Shown: positions 1-7,192 of the stretch, in pieces
Numbering within the stretch: position 1 is the first letter of the stretch
Layout: each line of letters starts with the position of its first letter
Source: Bacteroidia bacterium
GTDB lineage: Bacteria > Bacteroidota > Bacteroidia > NS11-12g > UBA9320
Direction: 5' to 3'
Assembly (NCBI GenBank): GCA_022425465.1
Contig: JAKMFK010000179.1
Location: 1-8,450 of the forward strand
DNA length: 8,450 bases
The notes under the pieces: generated by a model
What the model saw: only the letters and a program-made list of their open reading frames with translations
What the model was told of the DNA's origin: nothing
Databases searched by the model: none
Translations under genes and position numbers: made by a program

Positions 1-869
1 TAGAGAATTTACTTGCTGAAATGGATTCTGTTGCAAAATACGGTCAGGTGATGACAGTAAATCATAGTCATAACTTAGACGATATTTTATTTCAATATGG
101 GGTAAAAGTAAAACCAAACCTTGTTCAGGATATTCAATGTCATGGAATACCAGCAATAAATCAACAAACGAACAGACCAGGTTTTTGGCCATGGATTTTT
201 TACCCTTTATTTAGTGCGGTTGATGACAATCCTGTTTCTAGAAATTTAGAAAATGTTTGGGGAAGATATTGCAGTACACTCGATACTACTTCTCGTAAAA
301 CATTAAAAAAAACGGTATTGCTTCGTTCATCGCCACAATCAAGGGTGGCAGCTAATCCAGTGCTAATTTCATTAGATATTTTAAAAAATAGGCAAAATCC
401 CTCAAACTTTAAGAATGGGAATCAGATATCCGCAGTATTAGTCGAGGGTGAATTCATCAGTCCGTTTAGATTTAGGGATGGTGTAAAGCGTTCTTTTGAT
501 TTACCTTTCACGGAGTCGATAGGACAAAATTCAATGATTGTTATTGGTGATGGTGATTTGATAAGAAATCAAGTGTCTTCGGATGGTGGGGTATATCCGC
601 TTGGCTACGATAAATTTGCCTCAAAGCAATTTTCAGCACCAGTTGAATTTGCTAATAAAAAGTTTTTCTTGAATTGCGTTGATTATTTATGTGATGAGAA
701 TAACCTCATTGAGGTAAGAAGCAAGGAAGTTATACTCCGTTTATTGAATAAAAGTAAGATTAAAAGTGAAAAACTATTTTGGCAATCTTTTAACATGATA
801 TTGCCTATTTTATTGATTCTAATCTTTGGGTTTGTTAATACATTTTATCGTAAAATAAGATGGGCTTAA
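1..869 (+). CDS. gldG: GldG, gliding motility-associated ABC transporter auxiliary protein (5' end missing)
   Basis: C-terminal part of GldG, the periplasmic/inner-membrane subunit that works with GldA and GldF in the gliding-motility ABC transporter of Bacteroidota. The frame is open to the left edge (codons from base 3 read ENLLAE before the ATG at 21), so that ATG is internal and the gene starts outside the window. About 288 residues are present; the family is roughly 550. Family hallmarks, numbered from the ATG at 21, are the DDILFQYGV stretch near 20-28 followed by a DIQC segment, the VIGDGDLIRNQ motif near 174-184, and a C-terminal membrane helix at about 258-276 followed by a short basic tail (RKIRWA). 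This layout, with the soluble domain outside and a single C-terminal anchor, is typical of GldG. gldF would be expected just upstream. The stop at 867-869 overlaps the start of the next gene, so translation is probably coupled. Identification is from remembered family motifs. Confidence 0.93.
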   Translation, partial: ENLLAEMDSVAKYGQVMTVNHSHNLDDILFQYGVKVKPNLVQDIQCHGIPAINQQTNRPGFWPWIFYPLFSAVDDNPVSRNLENVWGRYCSTLDTTSRKTLKKTVLLRSSPQSRVAANPVLISLDILKNRQNPSNFKNGNQISAVLVEGEFISPFRFRDGVKRSFDLPFTESIGQNSMIVIGDGDLIRNQVSSDGGVYPLGYDKFASKQFSAPVEFANKKFFLNCVDYLCDENNLIEVRSKEVILRLLNKSKIKSEKLFWQSFNMILPILLILIFGFVNTFYRKIRWA

Positions 870-1939
870 TGTTGTCTAGATACAAGTTTGTATGTTTTTT
901 CTTTTTATTTAGTTATTCCTACAGTTTTGCACAAGATAATAGTTATATCAGTATAAGTGGGACACCAGGTTTTTTGTTAGCTCATCGAGCAGATTTAAAA
1001 AATTTGGCAGCTCATAATTATGGGATTGATATTTCTATTGAAAAAGAAAAAGAGAATTCGGATTGGGGGTCTTTTTACAATAAACCTTCAATTGGTCATG
1101 GACTTTTATATTATAATTTAGGTAAAGAGCAAACTGGTCATGCTTTTGGTTTTTTATCTCATATCAAATTTAATATAATATCATTTCGTGATGTTGATGT
1201 CCGATTTAGAATGGGTGCAGGATTAGCTTATATCACTAAAAAATTTGATGTGTATGAGAATAGGAGAAATCAAGCAATTGGCAGTCATTTAAATGGCAGT
1301 ATGCAATTTGGTTTAGTGGCTCGAAAAGAGCTATTAAATAATGATTATATCGAAACCGGGCTGTCTGTCTCACACTACTCAAATGCAGCTTTCAAGGTGC
1401 CTAATTTAGGGTATAATATTCCATCGTTAACTTTTAGGTATGGATTTCATCGCCATAGTCAGAATGATGTTAAAATTGAACTACCTCAAGATTTGAGTAA
1501 AGTTAATTGGAGTGCTCTTTTGATATATGGTAGGAAGCAACGAAATTTTGCTAGTCCAAAAGATTTTAATCTTTGGGGGTTCCAATTAAGAGGGTTATTA
1601 AATAAGAACAAAGTAAAGTCATGGCGTTTTGGCTTGGATTATACCATGGACAAATCTTATATGCACTCAATTAATCCTGATTTACTATCAAATCAAATAT
1701 CGATTCTTGATCAATCCGAATTTGCATTAGTTGGAGGCTATCAATGGGGATTTGGTAATGTGAATTTGATAGCGGAATTAGGGGCCTATATATACAAGCC
1801 TACAATACTAAAAAATGCACTAAGTCAGCGTTTGGGACTATCCTATAAATTGAATCAGTATTGGTATACTCAGGGTATGTTGAGATTTCATCGAGGGGTT
1901 GCTGATTTTTTTGAAATAGGTTTAGGCTATCAGCTATGA
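860..1939 (+). CDS. PagL-like acyloxyacyl hydrolase family outer-membrane protein
   Basis: Predicted outer-membrane beta-barrel of the lipid A 3-O-deacylase (PagL) / acyloxyacyl hydrolase family, which removes an acyl chain from lipid A at the cell surface. The product has 359 residues. A signal peptide (hydrophobic residues 9-23) is probably cleaved at SFA|QD near residue 24. The family motif is HYSNA at 172-176 followed by PNLGYN at 181-186; His172 and Ser174 match the catalytic His and Ser of Pseudomonas PagL. The third catalytic residue (Glu, 14 positions after His) is Asn186 here. The protein is about twice the length of PagL. Its second half (about 210-359) is rich in alternating strand-like segments and ends in ADFFEIGLGYQL, an outer-membrane C-terminus as seen in Bacteroidota members. 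It overlaps gldG. The ATG at 869, which forms TAATG with the gldG stop, is an equally good start and still leaves a full signal peptide. The family call is firm; deacylase activity is an inference. Confidence 0.8.
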   Translation: MGLMLSRYKFVCFFFLFSYSYSFAQDNSYISISGTPGFLLAHRADLKNLAAHNYGIDISIEKEKENSDWGSFYNKPSIGHGLLYYNLGKEQTGHAFGFLSHIKFNIISFRDVDVRFRMGAGLAYITKKFDVYENRRNQAIGSHLNGSMQFGLVARKELLNNDYIETGLSVSHYSNAAFKVPNLGYNIPSLTFRYGFHRHSQNDVKIELPQDLSKVNWSALLIYGRKQRNFASPKDFNLWGFQLRGLLNKNKVKSWRFGLDYTMDKSYMHSINPDLLSNQISILDQSEFALVGGYQWGFGNVNLIAELGAYIYKPTILKNALSQRLGLSYKLNQYWYTQGMLRFHRGVADFFEIGLGYQL

Positions 1940-2670
1940 GATTTTTTAATTGGATATTAGTTTTTGTTTTGTTTTCGTCATGTGGTGGCGAGCAAAAAGA
2001 CGACTGTATTACTAATTTAGGTGATGTAATTTCTCAACAAAGAGATGTTGCATCCTTTGATAAGTTGTATGTTGAAGATAGAATAAAGGTAGTCTTAGTC
2101 CAAGATAGTGTTAAGTATGGTTTCATTGAATTGAATGGCCCATCTAACCTTTTAAATCAGATTGAAAGTGAAGTTTCTGGAACTCAACTGAGGCTAATCA
2201 ATAGGAATACGTGCAATTTTGTTCGTTCATTTAATTATGATATTCATGTTGTGGTATATGTTAAAGAATTAACTGAAATTCATTTAGAATCAATAGCTGA
2301 AGTAATTTCTAATGATACGATAAATGTGAATTTCTTAAACATATTTCATCCTGCACTTTCTGATATTAATCTTATTCTGTCTGGTGGTGAGGTTTTTGTC
2401 CGGTCTCGAAATTCTGCAACCACAATTTTAAAAGGGAGTTTAAGAGTGCTTAAAGGAAGTATTGAAGAGATTTCAAATTTAGATGCCCAGCATTTGGAAT
2501 GTGAAGAAGTCTATATTGACTCGCATTCGCCTCTTGATTGCTTCGTAAACGCAACAAAAGGAATGTATATGAAAATATTCAACTCGGGTAATATCTTCTA
2601 TGTTAATGAACCGAGCGAGTATAAAATTTTAGCAATTAGAACAGGATCTGGACAGTTACTAAAAAAATAA
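1936..2670 (+). CDS. Head-GIN (DUF2807) domain lipoprotein
   Basis: Putative surface or periplasmic lipoprotein of 244 residues with the DUF2807 'putative auto-transporter adhesin, head GIN' domain; no biochemical function is established for it. The signal peptide ends in a lipobox, LFSSC, with Cys16 as the lipidated residue, followed by GGEQKDD. The mature protein has the expected parallel beta-helix-like series of short strands: an early VEDRIKVVLVQ segment, an NTCNFVRSF motif near 91-99 seen in many Bacteroidota members, then repeating short strands ending in SGNIFYVNEP (217-226) and a final GSGQL. The glycine-rich GSG turns are fewer than usual: several are replaced by ESI, HPA and SHS, so the helix is rather degenerate. 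Cys24, Cys93, Cys189 and Cys202 are also present. The start overlaps the preceding stop as ATGA (1936-1939), suggesting coupled translation with the PagL-like gene. It is the last gene of the plus-strand unit and runs into a hairpin terminator. Confidence 0.82.
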   Translation: MRFFNWILVFVLFSSCGGEQKDDCITNLGDVISQQRDVASFDKLYVEDRIKVVLVQDSVKYGFIELNGPSNLLNQIESEVSGTQLRLINRNTCNFVRSFNYDIHVVVYVKELTEIHLESIAEVISNDTINVNFLNIFHPALSDINLILSGGEVFVRSRNSATTILKGSLRVLKGSIEEISNLDAQHLECEEVYIDSHSPLDCFVNATKGMYMKIFNSGNIFYVNEPSEYKILAIRTGSGQLLKK

Positions 2671-2695
2671 GGTCAGCTTTTGGGCCGACCTTATT
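2666..2695. terminator. Bidirectional hairpin terminator between convergent genes
   Basis: AATAAGGTC (2666-2674) pairs with GACCTTATT (2687-2695). Inside, after one A/C mismatch, GC pairs with GC and a T-G wobble closes a four-base loop. The stem begins inside the stop codon of the head-GIN gene. On the minus strand the hairpin is followed by a run of seven U (A7 at 2661-2667), so it is best placed to end the Hsp20 transcript. In the plus direction the tract after the stem is weak, so termination of the gldG block there is less certain. Confidence 0.75.
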
Positions 2696-2707
2696 CGATG
2701 GTTTAGG

Positions 2708-3133
2708 TTATTTAACAATTATATTTTTAGGTTTCACTTTAACTTTTTTATTTATAGTGATTTCTAATATTCCGTTTTTTAGGTTCGCTGATATTGACTT
2801 ATGTTCAGCGTCTTTTGGAAGGTTCAACTTTCTTTGATAGTTCTTAAGAAGAAATTCTGTTCTTAACCTTTGTTGATTTTCACTCTTATCTGCATTTATT
2901 TTCCCGTGTATGATTAAGGTATTATTATCAAGAGAAAGTGATATGTTTTCTTTTTCAATTCCGGGCATTACTACATTAATTTGATATGTATCTTCATTTT
3001 CGCTAATGTTTATATTAGCTGTTTTACTTTCACGATCACTAATAGGTTGTCCAATCAAAATTTCTTGTAACATGTTGTCTAAATTACTTTGAAAAATATC
3101 CGTAATCATTTTAGGTTGTTTAATAATATTCAT
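2708..3133 (-). CDS. Small heat-shock protein, Hsp20/alpha-crystallin family
   Basis: Cytoplasmic ATP-independent holdase chaperone that binds unfolding proteins, 141 residues, a normal length for bacterial small heat-shock proteins. A short variable N-terminal arm (1-37) is followed by the alpha-crystallin domain at about 38-130. Visible hallmarks are the YQINVVMPGIEKENISLSL strands (50-68), a FLLKNYQRKLNLP segment (94-106) and the signature ANLKNGILEITI (116-127). The C-terminal tail carries the I-x-I/V oligomerisation motif as Ile138-Ile139-Val140. The ATG at 3131-3133 fits the usual length, and only a short AT-rich leader precedes it. The gene stands alone on the minus strand, with its own terminator downstream (2666-2695) and an insulating terminator upstream (3258-3292), so it is probably expressed as a single-gene unit. 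I see no CIRCE element (TTAGCACTC-N9-GAGTGCTAA) in its upstream region. Confidence 0.95.
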   Translation of the reverse strand: MNIIKQPKMITDIFQSNLDNMLQEILIGQPISDRESKTANINISENEDTYQINVVMPGIEKENISLSLDNNTLIIHGKINADKSENQQRLRTEFLLKNYQRKLNLPKDAEHKSISANLKNGILEITINKKVKVKPKNIIVK

Positions 3134-3158
3134 AATATATTTTTTGGTAAAGAATTAT

Positions 3159-3192
3159 CAAATGCTATACCTGTTTATTATTTGCGACAAAA
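3159..3192 (-). promoter_or_regulatory. Possible promoter of the Hsp20 gene (imperfect Bacteroidota type)
   Basis: On the minus strand TTTTG (3192-3188) is followed after 18 bases by TATAGCATTTG (3169-3159), about 25 bases before the ATG. It resembles the Bacteroidota -33/-7 pattern (TTG ... TAnnTTTG), but there is one extra base between TA and TTTG, so the match is imperfect. The rest of the 3134-3257 gap shows no clear repeat or operator. Confidence 0.3.
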
Positions 3193-3257
3193 TGACACAA
3201 TAAATCAATTTTTATCCTGATTTGAAGACAAAAAGTCAGTTGCTTAAATTTTTGCAT

Positions 3258-3292
3258 AAAAAAACCACTCTAGTTAACAGAGTGGTTTTTTT
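3258..3292 (-). terminator. Strong intrinsic terminator of the BNR/T9SS gene
   Basis: CCACTCT (3265-3271) pairs perfectly with AGAGTGG (3279-3285) around a seven-base loop, AGTTAAC. A7 (3258-3264) and T7 (3286-3292) flank the stem, which gives a U-tract in either direction. It lies 18 bases after the stop of the large minus-strand gene and would end its transcript before the Hsp20 gene. Confidence 0.9.
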
Positions 3293-3309
3293 ATTATCTA
3301 GATTAAGAA

Positions 3310-6030
3310 CTAGTGTTGTACAATTATCTTGGATGTAATTTTGGAGTTGTGCCCAATTAGTTCAACAAAGTAATTTCCAGATTTCCAATCTGAAGTTGGA
3401 ATTTGGATTGTTTTGGAATTATTTCCTTTTGATTGATACACAATATTTCCAGTTAGAGAGTATATTTTTAATAAATATGATCCCTTGATATCTGCATCAA
3501 TATTTACAAAATTATTGGCTGGATTTGGGTAAGCATTAATGACTTTAAATGAGATATCTTCATTGTTAGGCTTCACACTTGTTAGCATGGATTTCGTTTC
3601 CCATATTCCCATACCATGAGTACCTGCATATATTCTTGGACCTGTAGACGAGTTACTTTCAACCTGCACAACATCAAAAACTGGAACTCTTGGAAATGGC
3701 ATATCGCTATCTACTCCGTCTGGAGCTTCAGCCCAAGTTGGGTTAGCTGAACGACCGTTGTTTGTTGCCCATATACCAAATTCAGTACCTAGAATGATAA
3801 CATCGGGGTTTTTGATGCTTATTAAAGCATGATAAACTGGGAATTTAGGAAGGTTACTTTGTATACTATTCCAGCTTGGTGACGCATCCATAGCGTTTTC
3901 TGTACTATATACGTAATTTGTGTTTCCGTAATTACCAGCAGTTACAATCATACGATTAGGATTTTCTGGGTCTAAAGCAACCGATGTAATTGTTCTTGCT
4001 GAACCTACACCCATACCTTGTGAAATTTCAGTGGTAATTAAGTTTGCAGCAATTTGGTTATTTGCAGGTAGACTTGTAGTGTCAAATTGTGTAGATAACA
4101 GATTGTCAACTCTGTATACCCTACCATTATTCGTAGTGACAAATAATGATTCTCCGTTTTTACTAGGTTTCATGTAGTGAACACGTCTCAAGTTTGAAAC
4201 TCTAAACCATCGTATTGACCCATCTTTGGGACCTGTAGGATCATGTGGTTTACCGTAAGCATTTTTGCACATCCATATTCCATCATTTGTAGCAAAAAAC
4301 AGTCTAGCATTTGCTATTGAATCGTCAGAATCCCTTCTGCCGTAAGCTTCGATACTGTCAATTACTGCTGGATTTTCCCAGAGTGTAAATGGATTATTGA
4401 AATATCCTGTTGGTCTACTGCTAGAGGCAAATGAAGCTCTTATTCGATTGTCCCACATAGATTCAAAACTCGAACCTGCAGTGATGGATCGTCTTAAATT
4501 ACCATACTGACTCTCACCAAACATGTAATTAGAATTGTATGCACTTATAGCACATTCAAAGCCATCTCCACCAAGAACTGATTCGGCAATTTTTCTTGGA
4601 TAAGACTCTCCTGTAATGAGTAGTGTGTTATTATCTTGTGTTCCACCTAAAATTCTACCCCTCACATCAGCTGCAATTCCATAGAATTGGGTTGTACTTA
4701 AGTTTGTGCTAATATTTTTATACTGATCCAACTCAGGAGTAGTTGTTCTGGCAACTCCGCCATCACTGCAGATATACATGATTGGGTCTTCGCCAGTATT
4801 GTCAAAAGTTATAAAGTGCTTGTCAGAGTGAATTCCATATGGATTTCGTGGAGAACTAAATGTGTTACCTACAATTTTAGGTCCATCTTGAAGTGTCCAT
4901 TCAGCAAATGCTACTCCTCCGATGAATACCCTGTCTTTGTCGCGTGGATGAACACCTAGTGCGAGGTCGTATAGCCCTTGTGCTTGAACCCCAATAATGG
5001 TAAATGGTGCGAAAAATTGGCTCATTTGCCCAACTTCTTGATTAAAAGTTTGTCCAGCATCTGTTGATTTGTAAAGACCAGTTAGCGAACCACCACCGTA
5101 ATTTTGACCATCAAATTGAACAGTCCCTACAGTGATAACATAGCAGTAATTGTTATCAGATTCAGCCCAAGCTATAGCCGCTCTGCCGTTGTTTGAAAAA
5201 CCAGTGATAGACTGATAAGACGATCCATCATTTGGGTTAGTAGATCTCCAAATAGTATTACCGATACTAGCAATTAAAACGCCATCTTTATTAAACTTCA
5301 TGTCTCTACAACTTCCCCCTCTGATTAGTTTCCATGTATCACCACCGTCTTCACTAACTCTTAAACCATTGGATGATCCAGCATAAATATGGTTAGTTGA
5401 CGGATGAGCGGTTAGAACAAACACATTGCCAAATGATTTAGTATTATTCAAAGCACTGAAGGTTTCTCCATCAGTAGACTTATATATCCCCATCCCATTA
5501 AAGCCTGATCCTTCATTACCATTTGGATTAGATAATAATAGACCATTTTCACCTGTACCATAGAATAGTGTACCATCATTAGTTTGTGCCATACTGACAA
5601 CTCCAAAGTTTTCGTCACCTAGGGTTAATGGGAACCAACTGCCACCTCCGTTAGTAGATTTAAATACTGAACCAGAAACACCACCTGTGTATAATGTTGT
5701 TGGGTTATCTTTATCAATAACGAGACATCGAGTTCGCCCACCAATATTGTCAGGTCCTCTAAATTCCCATTTAAGTGGCCAATCAGACTTGAATTTAGTA
5801 TTGTTCTGATTACTGATGTCATCAATCACATCATGAACTTCTTGATTAGAGACAAATCCAGTATTTTGATTTGCTCTAATAGATTTTAAATAGGATTGAT
5901 AACCAGATATGCCTTGAATATTTTTTACTCTTGGCGAATAGGCATTGTTAGAGTTGTTATTCTTTAGTATGACAACTGAAGTTGCTAGTATAAAAACCGT
6001 TAATAATGATAATTTTAAATTTCTTTTCAT
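3310..6030 (-). CDS. Secreted BNR/Asp-box beta-propeller protein with T9SS type A sorting domain
   Basis: Large extracellular or surface protein of 906 residues, predicted to pass the inner membrane by Sec and the outer membrane by the type IX secretion system. The N-terminus (MKRNLKLSLL...) is basic followed by a hydrophobic segment at about 5-22, a signal-peptide pattern without an obvious cleavage site. The body starts with a WEFRGPDNIGGRTR segment (about 88-101), common in Bacteroidota propeller proteins. It carries several Asp-box motifs: STNGGGSW (125-132), STDGETF (185-191), SEDGGDTW (226-233) and STDAGQTF (322-329), with a degenerate one near 263. Asp boxes mark beta-propellers of the sortilin/sialidase kind; no catalytic residues are recognisable and the substrate is unknown. 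Residues 827-906 form the C-terminal sorting domain, with YPNP at 834-837, LKIYSLTGNIVY and the final KIIVQH. An in-frame GTG at 6048 would add six residues. The ATG at 6030 is preferred because it gives a standard signal peptide and leaves room for a leader after the promoter at 6061-6091. Confidence 0.88.
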   Translation of the reverse strand: MKRNLKLSLLTVFILATSVVILKNNNSNNAYSPRVKNIQGISGYQSYLKSIRANQNTGFVSNQEVHDVIDDISNQNNTKFKSDWPLKWEFRGPDNIGGRTRCLVIDKDNPTTLYTGGVSGSVFKSTNGGGSWFPLTLGDENFGVVSMAQTNDGTLFYGTGENGLLLSNPNGNEGSGFNGMGIYKSTDGETFSALNNTKSFGNVFVLTAHPSTNHIYAGSSNGLRVSEDGGDTWKLIRGGSCRDMKFNKDGVLIASIGNTIWRSTNPNDGSSYQSITGFSNNGRAAIAWAESDNNYCYVITVGTVQFDGQNYGGGSLTGLYKSTDAGQTFNQEVGQMSQFFAPFTIIGVQAQGLYDLALGVHPRDKDRVFIGGVAFAEWTLQDGPKIVGNTFSSPRNPYGIHSDKHFITFDNTGEDPIMYICSDGGVARTTTPELDQYKNISTNLSTTQFYGIAADVRGRILGGTQDNNTLLITGESYPRKIAESVLGGDGFECAISAYNSNYMFGESQYGNLRRSITAGSSFESMWDNRIRASFASSSRPTGYFNNPFTLWENPAVIDSIEAYGRRDSDDSIANARLFFATNDGIWMCKNAYGKPHDPTGPKDGSIRWFRVSNLRRVHYMKPSKNGESLFVTTNNGRVYRVDNLLSTQFDTTSLPANNQIAANLITTEISQGMGVGSARTITSVALDPENPNRMIVTAGNYGNTNYVYSTENAMDASPSWNSIQSNLPKFPVYHALISIKNPDVIILGTEFGIWATNNGRSANPTWAEAPDGVDSDMPFPRVPVFDVVQVESNSSTGPRIYAGTHGMGIWETKSMLTSVKPNNEDISFKVINAYPNPANNFVNIDADIKGSYLLKIYSLTGNIVYQSKGNNSKTIQIPTSDWKSGNYFVELIGHNSKITSKIIVQH

Positions 6031-6060
6031 AACTTTAGATAAGATCACTTATAAAACACA

Positions 6061-6091
6061 CAAATTTAGGTTTTGATTTAATACTTACAAA
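6061..6091 (-). promoter_or_regulatory. Bacteroidota-type promoter of the BNR/T9SS gene
   Basis: On the minus strand TTTG (6091-6088), a 19-base spacer and TAAATTTG (6068-6061) fit the Bacteroidota primary-sigma promoter pattern (TTG, 17-23 bases, TAnnTTTG) with no mismatch. Transcription would begin near 6055, about 25 nt before the ATG at 6030. The upstream operon ends at 6138 without a recognisable terminator, so read-through from it may add to expression. Confidence 0.72.
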
Positions 6092-6137
6092 GAATAGTTC
6101 ATCATGAATAGTAATAAAAATGTAAGAATTAATTTAT

Positions 6138-6848
6138 TTAATATTTACCACTTAAACCATATTGTGTATATATTGAAAAGTAAATGGAATTTTCAGTTTT
6201 TAGGAGAATATCAAGACCATTCGGGAAATAATTTATTCGTATACCATTTTGCCAATGATGGTATCGATTATAGTTTTTCCATTGAATCGAAAGGTTGATG
6301 TCCAAATTCACCCCTGGTGTGAATGAAAGTTCTCTCATTCCCTTCGTCCATACTACACCACCTATGATAGAATCTTGTTTATTAATGATGTTTTCATTTT
6401 GTATAATAGTTTGATCTTGATCACCTAATTTATCAAACAAAACATAATAAGGCTTCATAACTCCCAGAATTGGACCTAAAGAGGTCCCGATATAAAGTTT
6501 AGGAGAATTTCCTTGGTTTGTACCTATTTGATAATATGATGTAATGTTAATTCCGAGTCCTGCTCCAGCATTGATTTTTCCTAAAACATAGGGGTTGGGG
6601 TTTAAATATCTTGAATTTTTAATTCGTGTTTCTTGTGCATGTCTTATAGATTGACCCTGAAGTGTTATGGAATTTTTAATTTTTGAATTTGGTTTTGAAA
6701 AAAAAGATTGAAGGAATAACCCATATCCATTTGTTGATACATTAATACCTCCATATAGTTCTTTTGAAGTTTGTTGGGCGTTCACAGATATAGCCATAAA
6801 TAAAAGCCATATTGAATGTATTTTAATGATGTTTGGGTTTGTCATCAT
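6138..6848 (-). CDS. Conserved Bacteroidota outer-membrane beta-barrel-like protein, function unknown
   Basis: Protein of 236 residues that starts with ATGATG; either Met is possible. It has an N-terminal signal peptide with a likely cut at VNA|QQ (after residue 24). The mature part has alternating strand-like segments and a Tyr-terminated end (YTQYGLSGKY), suggesting an outer-membrane barrel. I recognise the pattern of a widespread uncharacterised Bacteroidota family: YGGINVSTNGYGL near 32-44, a GKIN segment near 90-93, a glycine-rich stretch leading to MKPYYVL (131-137), WTKGMREL (167-174) and TPG (177-179). No enzymatic motif is visible. It is the third gene of a tight operon, 14 nt after the bacilliredoxin gene; no clear hairpin follows its stop before the promoter at 6061-6091. 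What it contributes beside a thiol-redox protein is not known. The family call rests on remembered motifs and was not searched. Confidence 0.72.
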   Translation of the reverse strand: MMTNPNIIKIHSIWLLFMAISVNAQQTSKELYGGINVSTNGYGLFLQSFFSKPNSKIKNSITLQGQSIRHAQETRIKNSRYLNPNPYVLGKINAGAGLGINITSYYQIGTNQGNSPKLYIGTSLGPILGVMKPYYVLFDKLGDQDQTIIQNENIINKQDSIIGGVVWTKGMRELSFTPGVNLDINLSIQWKNYNRYHHWQNGIRINYFPNGLDILLKTENSIYFSIYTQYGLSGKY

Positions 6849-6862
6849 TACTTTCTAGGAAA

Positions 6863-7183
6863 TTAAAGATAACCCAAAATTTTGGATGAGTTGATGTTCA
6901 AATGTGAGTCCGCAAATTGAACTTCATTTTGATGGTAAAAAATGACTTGAGGAGATTCATGCTTTATATTAAAATACCTCGAAATTTCGGTAGAGAGATC
7001 ACGTTGATTAATTACGTCGACAAGAACAAACTTGGCTTTTTGGCTTAATTCTTCACTAATGTTCTCTATTCGATTTAGAGCCATTGAACTTAAGGAACAT
7101 CGATAACTATGTTTGAAAATTATGAGAGGCTTATCTTCATCGATAAAAGAGTTAACATTATCATATGAAGTGGCTACCCACAT
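6863..7183 (-). CDS. ytxJ: YtxJ-type monothiol bacilliredoxin
   Basis: Small cytoplasmic thioredoxin-fold protein (106 residues) of the YtxJ/DUF2847 family, thought to remove bacillithiol from mixed disulfides on proteins after oxidative or hypochlorite stress. The active-site segment is FKHSYRCSLSSMALNR (23-38) with a single Cys at 29, where thioredoxins have CxxC; the family motif is KHSxRCSxSxMAxxR. HESPQV (75-80) supplies the cis-proline (Pro78) beside the active site. Cys29 is the only cysteine in the protein, consistent with a monothiol mechanism. Length is normal for the family. No signal peptide is visible, so this protein is cytoplasmic although both operon neighbours are exported. 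It starts 9 nt after the small lipoprotein gene and ends 14 nt before the outer-membrane protein gene. Its presence implies that the organism makes bacillithiol, which is known in parts of the Bacteroidota. Confidence 0.9.
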   Translation of the reverse strand: MWVATSYDNVNSFIDEDKPLIIFKHSYRCSLSSMALNRIENISEELSQKAKFVLVDVINQRDLSTEISRYFNIKHESPQVIFYHQNEVQFADSHLNINSSKILGYL

Positions 7184-7192
7184 TACAAATAG

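Noticed and set aside
3134..3257. CIRCE or other heat-shock operator upstream of the Hsp20 gene
   Set aside because: I looked for TTAGCACTC-N9-GAGTGCTAA and other long inverted repeats and found none, so only a weak promoter-like match is reported.
5625..5825. 66-residue minus-strand reading frame
   Set aside because: It lies wholly within the BNR/T9SS gene on the same strand in another frame and shows no protein-like motif, so it is a frame shadow.
6031..6048. GTG-started six-residue N-terminal extension of the BNR/T9SS protein
   Set aside because: The ATG at 6030 gives a standard signal-peptide N-terminus and a sensible distance from the predicted transcription start; the extension needs a GTG and an almost leaderless message.
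6109..6137. Intrinsic terminator after the lipoprotein-ytxJ-outer-membrane operon
   Set aside because: The AT-only near-palindrome TTAATTTATTTAA has no GC stem and no proper U-tract, so it does not qualify as a terminator.
6104..6298. 64-residue plus-strand reading frame
   Set aside because: Most of it lies antisense to the 3' end of the outer-membrane protein gene, whose signal peptide and family motifs are convincing. The frame has no recognisable domain and no promoter match.
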